Below the pieces are notes generated by a model. It saw only the letters and a list, made by a program, of their open reading frames with translations, did no database searches and had not been told where the DNA came from. A stretch of DNA of 64,000 bases from Prevotella bivia DSM 20514 (lineage in GTDB: Bacteria > Bacteroidota > Bacteroidia > Bacteroidales > Bacteroidaceae), in NCBI RefSeq assembly GCF_000262545.1, contig NZ_JH660660.1:1140975-1204974 (forward strand). Direction: 5' to 3'. Position 1 is the stretch's first letter, and each line of letters opens with the position of its first letter. This document shows positions 1 to 6,791 of this stretch, piece after piece. The translations under genes were made by a program, and so were the position numbers.

Positions 1-170
1 TTCGTGAAATCACTTCAGAAGATACGCTTGTTCACCGTGATAAGGATATGTCTCGCTTTGTGCAGGAACTACGCGCAGAGGGTGCCGACTTTGAAGAAAT
101 AGAAGAGGTGGGTGATGACGAGCTTGATGAGGTAGACGACTTAGAGGATTATGAATATACCGATGAGTAA
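1..170 (+). CDS. obgE: C-terminal end of Obg-family GTPase (5' partial)
   Basis: Only the last 55 codons are present; the frame opens at base 3 and stops with TAA at 168-170. The peptide contains REITSEDTLVHRDKDMSRF and then a strongly acidic tail rich in Asp and Glu, ending YEYTDE. No catalytic GTPase motif is in the window, so the call rests on the acidic tail and on position: in Bacteroides relatives, as I recall, obgE sits directly before the pgeF-type gene found here. Obg is a ribosome-associated GTPase needed for 50S assembly and growth control. The stop overlaps the next start (ATGAGTAA), suggesting coupled translation. Confidence 0.6.
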   Translation, partial: REITSEDTLVHRDKDMSRFVQELRAEGADFEEIEEVGDDELDEVDDLEDYEYTDE

Positions 171-942
171 ACCTATTTTACATTATTATAATATTGCTGA
201 CGGCATTACTGCCTTTACTACTACGCGACATGGTGGCGAAAGTAAGGGAAGTTTAGGCGAACTCAATATTAATACACATCGTGGAGATGATCCTGCTGCG
301 GTTGAGACTAATCTTAATGCACTAGCCAACGAGCTAAATATCCCTGCCAATCGTATTGTTCGTCAGCATCAAGTACACGAAACGGAGAATAGGCAGATAA
401 CAGAAGCGTTCTTCTCTTTGCCTATTGATAAGCAAAAAGAGATGCTTGAGGGTTCGGACGCATTGATTACCAATCTCAAGAATGCTTGCATAGGCGTGTT
501 TACTGCCGATTGTGTTCCTGTGTTACTCTACGATCCGATACATCAATGCACTGCTGCTATTCATGCGGGATGGAAAGGAACCGTGAAACGTATCGTAAGA
601 GCGACGGTGCAAAAGCTTACGCATGTGTATGGAACAAAACCTGAAGATTTGAAGGCTGTTATTGGTCCTTGTATATCTTTGAGAAACTTTGAGGTAGGAC
701 AAGAGGTGTACGATAGCTTTATGGAAGCTCAATTTGAAATGGAAAAGATAGCTCAACGCTATGAAAAGTGGCATATCAATCTACCCCTTGCTAACGAACT
801 AGAATTATTAGCTCTTGGTGTGAAGAAAGAAAATATACACCAGTCAGGCATCTGTACCTTTGATCAGCACAAAGATTACTTCTCTGCTCGCCGACTAAAG
901 GATACTTTTGGCACTATTTACACGGGGATTATTATTCGATGA
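163..942 (+). CDS. pgeF: Peptidoglycan editing factor PgeF / YfiH family (laccase domain)
   Basis: A 259-residue protein covering the whole Cu-oxidase_4 (YfiH/DUF152) family. Visible family motifs are GVFTADCVPVLLYDP and HAGWKGTVKRIV, supplying the Cys and the second His of the His-Cys-His metal site, with QVH earlier supplying the first His, and IGPCIS further on. Family members have been reported as multicopper-type polyphenol oxidases, as purine nucleoside phosphorylases, and in E. coli as an editing enzyme removing misincorporated residues from peptidoglycan precursors. An in-frame ATG at 151 gives four more residues (MNIP). I prefer 163 because MSKPILHYYN matches the usual N-terminus and the ATG overlaps the obgE stop. 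It is cytoplasmic and cotranscribed with obgE. Confidence 0.85.
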   Translation: MSKPILHYYNIADGITAFTTTRHGGESKGSLGELNINTHRGDDPAAVETNLNALANELNIPANRIVRQHQVHETENRQITEAFFSLPIDKQKEMLEGSDALITNLKNACIGVFTADCVPVLLYDPIHQCTAAIHAGWKGTVKRIVRATVQKLTHVYGTKPEDLKAVIGPCISLRNFEVGQEVYDSFMEAQFEMEKIAQRYEKWHINLPLANELELLALGVKKENIHQSGICTFDQHKDYFSARRLKDTFGTIYTGIIIR

Positions 943-970
943 AAGGGGCGATAAGGCTCCTTTCTTTTTT
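941..970. terminator. Bidirectional terminator between pgeF and MFS gene
   Basis: GAAAGGGGC (941-949) pairs with GCTCCTTTC (956-964) with one G-U pair and a 6-base loop, followed by a run of T on the plus strand. It lies between convergent genes and overlaps the pgeF stop. Confidence 0.6.
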
Positions 971-971
971 A

Positions 972-2171
972 TTATCTTTTCTTTCTCCAATCTATTATTC
1001 CAGACATAAGTAATGAGAGCATAGTGAAGATGCTACCCATAAGGCAAATCCCAGTCCATTCTGCGTGTTTCCAACCTAATCCTGCAAAGAATGTTCCTAA
1101 TGATCCGCCAATGAAATAGATGGTCATAAAGATAGTATTCACACGGTTAGCTGCATTGGGTATATCCTGAATACAAGCCCCTTGGTTACTCAATTGAATA
1201 CATTGTGTTCCGAGGTCGCATATAATAATGGCAACGATGAGTCCTATATAAGTATCACCAAAATAGTAAGCTACTGCCCATGCACAGAGTTGTAATATCG
1301 CTCCTAGAACAGAAAACTTCTGCACACCAACGCGAGGAATAAGTTTTCCCACGCCACTAGCAGCTACTGCACCTGTTACACCACACAGTCCGAGTATTCC
1401 CACCATATTACTACTCGCATAGAAGGGCGCATTAGCTAGGTGAAAGGCTAGGCACGACCATAGGGTAAGCATTGCCCCAAAGGCTAATGCTGCACGGACA
1501 GAATTGTAACGGATTTGTGGGCTTTTCCTAAAGATACTTACAACCGACAACATGAGATTTTTGTAATTCCTCTCAAAGTTGCACTGCGTAAAAGGAAGAA
1601 AGTGGAGCGTTGCCCATAAGCATACCACCATCAATCCTGCTGCTATTAGAAACATAGCACGCCATGAAAGCCATTGACCCACAAATCCGCTTATTACGCG
1701 CGAGGCAAGGATACCTGTTAGAAGTCCTGAAAGGACAACTCCCATATTTCTACTCTTATGTGCAGGGCGTGAATACTGTCCTGCAAGGGGGATAAATAGT
1801 TGCGGTACTATAGACACTATACCTAAAACAATAGATGCTCCCCACATTATATAAATATGTGTGGCAAAACTAATAGTTAGGCACATAATAGTAGCTGTGA
1901 TAAGACAAACGGTGATAATCGTCCTTCGACTAAACATATCTCCCATAGGAACAATAAAGCACAATCCTAGCGCGTAGCCTATCTGCGTAATAACAGTGAT
2001 AAGATTAGTTAGGATTTCGCTTGTATGTAGGTCGTTCTTTATAATTTCTAATAAGGGTTGGTTGTAATAAAGATTACCTACTGTGATACCTGCCACTATT
2101 GCCATCATAATGAGTAGCGAACGTGGGATACCTTCGTTTTCTTTTAAGATGAGTCTTGTCTTGTTAGTCAT
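972..2171 (-). CDS. MFS transporter (DHA1/YgaY-like efflux permease)
   Basis: A 399-residue polytopic inner-membrane protein with about twelve hydrophobic segments. The N-terminal GNLYYNQPLLEIIKNDL is typical of YgaY-type MFS_1 permeases, and the loop after helix 2 reads PMGDMFSRRT, an MFS signature of the GDrxgRR kind. The substrate cannot be read from sequence; drug or metabolite efflux by proton antiport is the family norm. The start ATG at 2171-2169 is intact, but an insertion sequence ends 13 bases upstream of it, replacing the native leader. Before insertion the gene lay just downstream of the purH-type gene, the small gene and their hairpin, all on the same strand. Confidence 0.85.
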   Translation of the reverse strand: MTNKTRLILKENEGIPRSLLIMMAIVAGITVGNLYYNQPLLEIIKNDLHTSEILTNLITVITQIGYALGLCFIVPMGDMFSRRTIITVCLITATIMCLTISFATHIYIMWGASIVLGIVSIVPQLFIPLAGQYSRPAHKSRNMGVVLSGLLTGILASRVISGFVGQWLSWRAMFLIAAGLMVVCLWATLHFLPFTQCNFERNYKNLMLSVVSIFRKSPQIRYNSVRAALAFGAMLTLWSCLAFHLANAPFYASSNMVGILGLCGVTGAVAASGVGKLIPRVGVQKFSVLGAILQLCAWAVAYYFGDTYIGLIVAIIICDLGTQCIQLSNQGACIQDIPNAANRVNTIFMTIYFIGGSLGTFFAGLGWKHAEWTGICLMGSIFTMLSLLMSGIIDWRKKR

Positions 2172-2179
2172 ACTTTGTA

Positions 2180-2184
2180 TATAC
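2180..2184. repeat. Target-site duplication of IS, left copy
   Basis: TATAC directly abuts the left inverted repeat of the IS and is repeated at 3787-3791. Joining the flanks restores TTGTATATACAA, a perfect 12-base palindrome. Confidence 0.85.
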
Positions 2185-2217
2185 CCTTAATTCCGCAGCA
2201 TAAATTCTTGTAAGAAC

Positions 2218-2256
2218 TCCAAGTGCCTGAGAAACAAAGTTCTCAAAACACTTGGA
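2218..2256 (+). promoter_or_regulatory. Hairpin in the IS leader, upstream of transposase
   Basis: TCCAAGTG (2218-2225) pairs with CACTTGGA (2249-2256), and inside it TGAGAA (2228-2233) pairs with TTCTCA (2240-2245). This gives a 14-pair stem with small internal bulges. It sits 60 bases before the transposase start. Hairpins at this place in other IS elements limit transposase expression from read-through transcripts; that role here is inference. Confidence 0.6.
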
Positions 2257-2316
2257 TATGTCAGAAATTTCACCTATCTTAGTGCTGTAAACATAACAAG
2301 TAAGCAAATATCTGAC

Positions 2317-3618
2317 ATGACAAAGGTAGCAATTAAAAACGAGAATATCACTTCTTTCGGTGGAATTTATCACATTATGGACGTTTTCTCAAAGTTGGGC
2401 TTTGAAAAACTTACCGAATCCGTATTGGGCAAACGTGGAAGTAGCGGCAAGGCATTCAGCCATGGAAGTATTTTCGGCTCTCTCTTCTTCAGCTACCTTT
2501 GTGGTGGAGAATGCCTTGAGGACATCAATGCACTTATAGGGCAGTTCAAGCAGAGACCTGATACGCTGTTACCCGGTGCCGACACTGTGGGGCGCGGACT
2601 AAAGGAGCTTGCTGAAGAGAACATTATTTATAAGAGCGAAACCTCCGACAAGTCGTATAGTTTCAACACGGCAGAGAAGCTGAACACCTTACTATTACGG
2701 ATGATACGGAGAATGGGGCTTATAAAGGTGGGCAGCCATGTTGACCTGGACTTTGACCACCAGTTCGTTCCAGCCCACAAGTTCGATGCTAAGTATTCTT
2801 ATAAGCAGGACCTTGGCTATTTTCCTGGTTGGGCTTCCATTGGGGGAATCATAGTCGGAGGTGAGAACCGTGACGGAAACACCAATGTGAAATTCCATCA
2901 GGAGGACACGCTCCGTCGCATTATGGACCGTGTAACCTCAGAACTTGGTGTGGTAATAGAGCGTTTCCGTGCTGACTGCGGGTCGTTCTCAAAGGAAATC
3001 ATCCAAACCGTAGAGCAGCGCTGCAACACGTTCTACATTCGTGCTGCCAACTGCGGCAGTCGCTACGAGAATTTCCAACAGTTGAAGGAATGGAAAGACG
3101 TTGAGGTTGGCTATGAGAAATGCGATGTCACATCCGTCAGCATAGACAGCTTGATAGAAGGAAAGTCATACAGGCTCGTCGTACAGCGTAGTCCTTTGAA
3201 AGGCAAGGATGGCAGTGAGCAGACGGATATGTTCGGAGTAATATACACATACCGCTGTATCCTCACCAACGACTGGGTGTCTACCGAGAAGGACATCATT
3301 ACGTTTTATAATGAACGTGGAGCGGGTGAAAAGAACTTCGACATACAGAACAATGACTTCGGCTGGGCACATCTGCCCTTTTCCTTTATGGCTGAGAACA
3401 TGGTTTTCATGATGGTTACCGCCATGCTGAAGAACTTCTATCTCTATCTCGTCCGTCATATCAGCGAAAAGGTCAAGCCATTGAAAAAGACAAGCAGGCT
3501 GAAAGCCTTTATCCTCCATTTTGTCAGCGTGCCAGCAAAATGGGTGAGAACGGGAAGGCAGCACGTTCTGAACCTGTATACAAATAAAACCTACTACTTT
3601 GAGGTCTTCATTGAATAA
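2317..3618 (+). CDS. IS1380-family DDE transposase
   Basis: 433 residues, the usual length for IS1380-family transposases (IS4-like DDE fold). It begins MTKVAIKNENITSFGGIYHI, as in the Bacteroides/Prevotella group of this family. Candidate catalytic residues are visible: VDLDFD near residue 143, RADCGSF near residue 220, and FYNERGAGEKNFD near residue 330, the last resembling the Y-x2-R-x3-E motif of IS4-type enzymes. It cuts and rejoins the element ends in the cytoplasm. The frame has no interruption. It is the only gene in the element; related elements in Bacteroides are known to switch on neighbouring genes when inserted upstream. Confidence 0.93.
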   Translation: MTKVAIKNENITSFGGIYHIMDVFSKLGFEKLTESVLGKRGSSGKAFSHGSIFGSLFFSYLCGGECLEDINALIGQFKQRPDTLLPGADTVGRGLKELAEENIIYKSETSDKSYSFNTAEKLNTLLLRMIRRMGLIKVGSHVDLDFDHQFVPAHKFDAKYSYKQDLGYFPGWASIGGIIVGGENRDGNTNVKFHQEDTLRRIMDRVTSELGVVIERFRADCGSFSKEIIQTVEQRCNTFYIRAANCGSRYENFQQLKEWKDVEVGYEKCDVTSVSIDSLIEGKSYRLVVQRSPLKGKDGSEQTDMFGVIYTYRCILTNDWVSTEKDIITFYNERGAGEKNFDIQNNDFGWAHLPFSFMAENMVFMMVTAMLKNFYLYLVRHISEKVKPLKKTSRLKAFILHFVSVPAKWVRTGRQHVLNLYTNKTYYFEVFIE

Positions 3619-3786
3619 ACATCACTTCTTTGTGGTTTTAATATTCCCCATTGGTTTGGGTGGGGGATTTTATGCTTAGAAAAGACCCAAGAAACACCAA
3701 AGCACCTCACATCAACATATAGAGTCCCCAAAAGACACCTCAACATATAAAATTTTCTCACAAGAAAAAATACTGCGGAATTAAGG

Positions 3787-3791
3787 TATAC
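3787..3791. repeat. Target-site duplication of IS, right copy
   Basis: TATAC directly follows the right inverted repeat and matches 2180-2184. Confidence 0.85.
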
Positions 3792-3792
3792 A

Positions 3793-3842
3793 ATAAAGAA
3801 GAGGGCAAGCAGGCTTTCGCGCTGTGCAGTCCTCTTCTTTAT
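3793..3842. terminator. Long hairpin after the small gene (terminator or attenuator)
   Basis: ATAAAGAAGAGG (3793-3804) pairs perfectly with CCTCTTCTTTAT (3831-3842) around a 26-base loop. Read on the minus strand, the 3' arm is T-rich. It follows the 61-residue gene. Before the IS inserted, its end was about a dozen bases from the MFS start codon, so it may have acted as an attenuator for MFS. Confidence 0.6.
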
Positions 3843-3863
3843 CTTTGTGATTATAAAGAAAGT

Positions 3864-4049
3864 TTATCTGTGTCGATTAGCCCTCGCTTGTCGATACTTA
3901 GCCTTTTGCTTAGCACTATCAGAGCCATGCGCACCTGTGATATACTTCTTTTTCTTTGCTTTTGTTCTTATTTTGCCATCGTCATCCTTTGGTTTTGAAG
4001 CTTTGCGGAATACCATTCCGCCTTCAATTATTTCGTCTATTTCGCTCAT
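3864..4049 (-). CDS. Small basic hypothetical protein
   Basis: 61 residues, not recognised. The start ATG lies 7 bases after the stop of the AICAR formyltransferase gene, so it looks like the second gene of that operon. The product is rich in Lys, Arg and Asp with a KAKKKKY cluster and ends KAKYRQARANRHR. It has no hydrophobic segment and no Cys, so it is probably disordered and could bind nucleic acid, but nothing in it proves that. A 74-residue frame overlaps it on the other strand; I prefer this one because of spacing and composition. Confidence 0.55.
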   Translation of the reverse strand: MSEIDEIIEGGMVFRKASKPKDDDGKIRTKAKKKKYITGAHGSDSAKQKAKYRQARANRHR

Positions 4050-4056
4050 ATTATTT

Positions 4057-5238
4057 TTAATGATGGAATAATCTCACACCCGTAAATGCCATAGTGATAC
4101 CATACTTATTGCAAGTATCGATAACATTGTCATCACGAACACTGCCACCAGCTTGTGCGATAAACTCTACGCCACTCTTGCGTGCGCGTTCGATGTTGTC
4201 GCCAAATGGGAAGAAAGCATCCGATCCGAGAGCTACTCCTGTGTTTTTTGCAATCCATTCCTTACGCTCTTCACGTGTTAATGGGGCTGGTTTCTCTGTA
4301 AAAAGGTTCTGCCAAACACCATCAGCCAATACATCCTCGTACTCATCTGAGATATAAACATTGATAGTGTTATCACGATCGGCACGGCGGATACTTTCTT
4401 TGAAAGGTAAGTTTATTACCTTTGGACATTGGCGTAACCACCATTCATCAGCCTTGTTTCCTGCGAGACGTGTACAGTGTATACGACTTTGCTGACCAGC
4501 ACCAATGCCGATAGCCTGACCGTCCTTCACATAGCACACAGAATTACTTTGGGTATATTTCAGTGTGATTAGCGCGATAATAAGGTTGCGGATGGCTTCT
4601 GGAGTGAGATTCTTTGCCTTGGTAGGAATGTTCTCGAAGAGGGTGGGGTCGTCTAGCTTCACCTCATTTCTACCTTGTTCAAAGGTTACACCAAATACTT
4701 GTTTGCACTCAATAGGTGCAGGTATGAAGTTAGGATCTATCTTGAGGACATTATAAGTTCCCTTACGCTTGTCCTGAAGAATTTTCAACGCTTCTGGGGT
4801 ATAGTCGGGTGCAATAACACCATCACTAACCTCACGTTTAATCAATAATGCTGTAGCCTCATCGCAGGTATCACTTAATGCACAGAAGTCGCCGTATGAA
4901 CACATACGATCGGCTCCACGAGCACGTGCATAGGCATTAGCCAATGGTGTTAGCTCAAAGTTGACATCATCAACAAAGTAAATCTTCTTTAATGTGTCGG
5001 ACAATGGTAGTCCAACAGCAGCTCCTGCAGGGCTAACATGTTTAAATGAAGCTGCTGCAGGTAAGCCTGTAGCTGCCTTCAACTCTTTAACGAGTTGCCA
5101 ACTATTAAGGGCGTCGAGCAAATTAATGTAGCCAGGGCGACCGTTAAGTACTTCGATAGGTAGTTCGCCTTCTTCCATATAGATGCGGGAAGGCTTCTGA
5201 TTTGGGTTGCATCCGTATTTGAGTGCTAGTTCTTTCAT
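4057..5238 (-). CDS. purH: Phosphoribosylaminoimidazolecarboxamide formyltransferase (monofunctional PurH-type)
   Basis: 393 residues matching only the AICAR formyltransferase part of PurH; the N-terminal IMP cyclohydrolase domain (about 200 residues) is absent and the start is clean. It transfers a formyl group from 10-formyl-tetrahydrofolate to AICAR, the penultimate step of IMP synthesis. The catalytic Lys-His pair is visible in ASFKHVSPAGAAV (K66-H67), and the characteristic IGAGQQSRI and GSDAFFPFGD motifs are present. Cyclohydrolase must be supplied by another gene outside the window. A TAACTTTG promoter box lies 33-40 bases upstream. Stand-alone formyltransferases of this length are known in Bacteroidota. 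Confidence 0.88.
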   Translation of the reverse strand: MKELALKYGCNPNQKPSRIYMEEGELPIEVLNGRPGYINLLDALNSWQLVKELKAATGLPAAASFKHVSPAGAAVGLPLSDTLKKIYFVDDVNFELTPLANAYARARGADRMCSYGDFCALSDTCDEATALLIKREVSDGVIAPDYTPEALKILQDKRKGTYNVLKIDPNFIPAPIECKQVFGVTFEQGRNEVKLDDPTLFENIPTKAKNLTPEAIRNLIIALITLKYTQSNSVCYVKDGQAIGIGAGQQSRIHCTRLAGNKADEWWLRQCPKVINLPFKESIRRADRDNTINVYISDEYEDVLADGVWQNLFTEKPAPLTREERKEWIAKNTGVALGSDAFFPFGDNIERARKSGVEFIAQAGGSVRDDNVIDTCNKYGITMAFTGVRLFHH

Positions 5239-5270
5239 ATTGCTTATGTGGAATATGTTTTGTTAAAGTG

Positions 5271-5278
5271 CAAAGTTA
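5271..5278 (-). promoter_or_regulatory. -7 promoter box for the purH-type gene
   Basis: Plus-strand CAAAGTTA reads TAACTTTG on the minus strand, a Bacteroidota -7 box about 33 bases upstream of the ATG. Confidence 0.55.
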
Positions 5279-5350
5279 CAGTTTTTCTAAGAATTTTCCT
5301 TGCTTCCTGATAAAAGAATTGGAAGATAGTGGGTATTAAAAAATGTTTTG

Positions 5351-5358
5351 TAACTTTG
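5351..5358 (+). promoter_or_regulatory. -7 promoter box for ridA
   Basis: TAACTTTG ends 28 bases before the ridA ATG, in the divergent gap shared with the purH-type gene. Confidence 0.55.
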
Positions 5359-5386
5359 CTCTATCATTAACAATTAAAATTTAAAT

Positions 5387-5761
5387 ATGAAAGTATTACA
5401 CACAGACAAGGCTCCTGCAGCAGTAGGACCTTACAGTCAAGCTATTGAAGTGAATGGTTTTGTTTTTTGTAGTGGTCAGTTGCCTATTGATCCCGCTACT
5501 GGTGTTTTTGCTGAAGGTGGCGTAAAGGAACAGACTCGCCAATCAATTCTCAATGCTCAAGAAGTACTTCGTTCGGCAGGATTAGAGTTATCTAATGTAG
5601 CAAAGACAACGGTTTATTTATCAGATATGGATAACTTTGCTGCAATGAATGAAGTTTATGCTCAGTTTTTTAGTGAGCCTTTCCCAGCTCGTTCAGCAGT
5701 AGCAGTAAAGACCTTACCAAAGAATGCTTTGGTAGAGGTAGAATGTATAGCTACTCGTTAA
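5387..5761 (+). CDS. ridA: RidA family 2-iminobutanoate/2-iminopropanoate deaminase
   Basis: 124 residues, the standard length for RidA (YjgF/YER057c/UK114). It hydrolyses reactive enamine/imine intermediates released by PLP-dependent dehydratases, protecting PLP enzymes. Family motifs are GPYSQAIEVNGFVFCSGQLPIDP near the N-terminus and FPARSAVAVKTLPKNALVEVECIA near the end, including the conserved Arg that holds the substrate carboxylate. The protein normally forms a cytoplasmic trimer. It is monocistronic, with its own promoter box and a terminator immediately downstream. Confidence 0.93.
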   Translation: MKVLHTDKAPAAVGPYSQAIEVNGFVFCSGQLPIDPATGVFAEGGVKEQTRQSILNAQEVLRSAGLELSNVAKTTVYLSDMDNFAAMNEVYAQFFSEPFPARSAVAVKTLPKNALVEVECIATR

Positions 5762-5789
5762 TTTGAAAAGCTTTTTGCGATGAAGAAAA

Positions 5790-5825
5790 AAGGAGGTTGA
5801 ATACTTGTTCAATCTCCTTGTTTTT
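5790..5825 (+). terminator. Terminator after ridA
   Basis: AAGGAGGTTGAA (5790-5801) pairs with TTCAATCTCCTT (5808-5819), 6-base loop, then GTTTTT. Confidence 0.7.
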
Positions 5826-5869
5826 ATCTACCTTTGTATGCGTAAAATTATACGTTTCGTTTAAGTTAT

Positions 5870-6154
5870 ATGAAAGCTAATATTCATACGCTAACAGATC
5901 AAATTGGTAAGTTTGCATCTCACAACTTGCATGTTAGACGTGAGTTGAATGAGTTGTCGTCTAAGTTTGATAAACTGAATATCAATCTTAGTATGAAGTC
6001 TCTTCGCAGAATTTGGGATAAGAGCTTTACAATGGAGCGCCCCTCGCAGAAAACACTTGACCGGCTTGCTTTATTAGCAGGTTTCCAAAGTTGGACTGAC
6101 CTCGTAAAAGCCTTACACGGTGATAATGATGGCGATCTTAACTACAAAGATTAA
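5870..6154 (+). CDS. Small putative DNA-binding protein (stand-alone Bacteroidota HTH-like domain)
   Basis: 94 residues without a named family that I can assign. The core INLSMKSLRRIWDKSF, followed by RPSQKTLDRLALLAGFQSWTDLVKAL, resembles a domain I know from the N-termini of many larger Bacteroidota proteins. In those the pattern is roughly S-x-x-T-L-K-R-x-W-G and then P-R-x-x-T-L-D-x-L-A-R-x-x-G-Y-x-x-W. Here the domain stands alone. The Arg-rich helix and the LDRLALLAGF helix would fit a helix-turn-helix. A bidirectional terminator follows immediately. Function, partner and target are unknown. Confidence 0.65.
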   Translation: MKANIHTLTDQIGKFASHNLHVRRELNELSSKFDKLNINLSMKSLRRIWDKSFTMERPSQKTLDRLALLAGFQSWTDLVKALHGDNDGDLNYKD

Positions 6155-6189
6155 AAAAGTCCGAAGCTCGTAGGAGTTTCGGACTTTTT
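6154..6189. terminator. Bidirectional terminator between the small gene and rplS
   Basis: AAAAAAGTCCGAA and TTTCGGACTTTTT form a long stem with an A-run on one side and a T-run on the other, between convergent genes. Confidence 0.8.
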
Positions 6190-6211
6190 ATTTCTTTGGC
6201 GTCTTGGAGAA

Positions 6212-6571
6212 TTAACCTGCAATAATAGTTCTCTTCTCCTTGATACGTGCAGCCTTACCTGTAAGATTACGTAGATAATAAAGCTTAGCGCGACGCACCT
6301 TACCACGCTTGTTCACTTCGATAGAATCGATGTTAGGAGACTCGATAGGGAAGATACGCTCTACACCTATAGTACCAGACATCTTGCGAACAGTGAAACG
6401 CTTCTTTTCACCGTGACCTGAAATCTTGATAACAACACCACGGTAAAGCTGAATACGCTGCTTGTTACCCTCGATAATTTTGTAAGCTACAGTGATAGTA
6501 TCACCTGCTCTGAACTCAGGAAACTGCTTGCCAGTAGCAAATGCTTCTTCAGCAACTTTAATTAAATCCAT
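6212..6571 (-). CDS. rplS: 50S ribosomal protein L19
   Basis: 119 residues, normal for bacterial bL19. Recognised from [29 protein letters not shown], the conserved FTVRKMS and [14 protein letters not shown], and the basic [21 protein letters not shown] tail. L19 sits at the 30S-50S interface of the ribosome. Here it is monocistronic and not part of the rpsP-rimM-trmD-rplS operon seen in many bacteria. A TAACTTTG box lies upstream on the minus strand. Confidence 0.96.
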   Translation of the reverse strand: MDLIKVAEEAFATGKQFPEFRAGDTITVAYKIIEGNKQRIQLYRGVVIKISGHGEKKRFTVRKMSGTIGVERIFPIESPNIDSIEVNKRGKVRRAKLYYLRNLTGKAARIKEKRTIIAG

Positions 6572-6654
6572 TTTTATTGAATGTTTAATTGTTTGTTGTA
6601 TAACGCAACATAATCCATGACACTTCCATAATCAGCGGTTACGCTAAATCGGTG

Positions 6655-6662
6655 CAAAGTTA
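6655..6662 (-). promoter_or_regulatory. -7 promoter box for rplS
   Basis: Plus-strand CAAAGTTA reads TAACTTTG on the minus strand, about 84 bases before the rplS ATG, leaving a leader of roughly 75 bases. Confidence 0.5.
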
Positions 6663-6757
6663 GAGTTTTTTTCTGAACCTTACAAGTCTTATCTCTTTTT
6701 TATGCTTTATACCATTATTTATTAGGTAATTAGATTGTAATTTTTACTTAAATTCCT

Positions 6758-6765
6758 TATCTTTG
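6758..6765 (+). promoter_or_regulatory. -7 promoter box for the nucleotidase C-domain gene
   Basis: TATCTTTG lies 26 bases before the ATG at 6792. Confidence 0.6.
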
Positions 6766-6791
6766 CATATAACAGAAAAATAAATAATATA

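Larger units (their letters stand above)
2185..3786 (+). mobile_element. Complete IS1380-family insertion sequence
   Basis: A 1,602-bp element bounded by perfect 14-base inverted repeats, CCTTAATTCCGCAG at 2185-2198 and its reverse complement at 3773-3786. A 5-base direct repeat TATAC lies outside each end (2180-2184 and 3787-3791), as expected for target duplication. It holds one full-length transposase gene with 118 bases of leader and 168 bases of trailer. The transposase reading frame is intact, so the element is probably active or recently active. Base composition and codon use look richer in G and C than the neighbouring genes, consistent with recent arrival. Confidence 0.93.

Noticed and set aside
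3166..3564. 132-residue minus-strand open frame inside the transposase gene
   Set aside because: Shadow of the IS1380 transposase; no recognisable motifs.
3847..4071. 74-residue plus-strand frame opposite the small basic gene
   Set aside because: The minus-strand frame has operon-like spacing to purH and the plus-strand frame overlaps the purH end.
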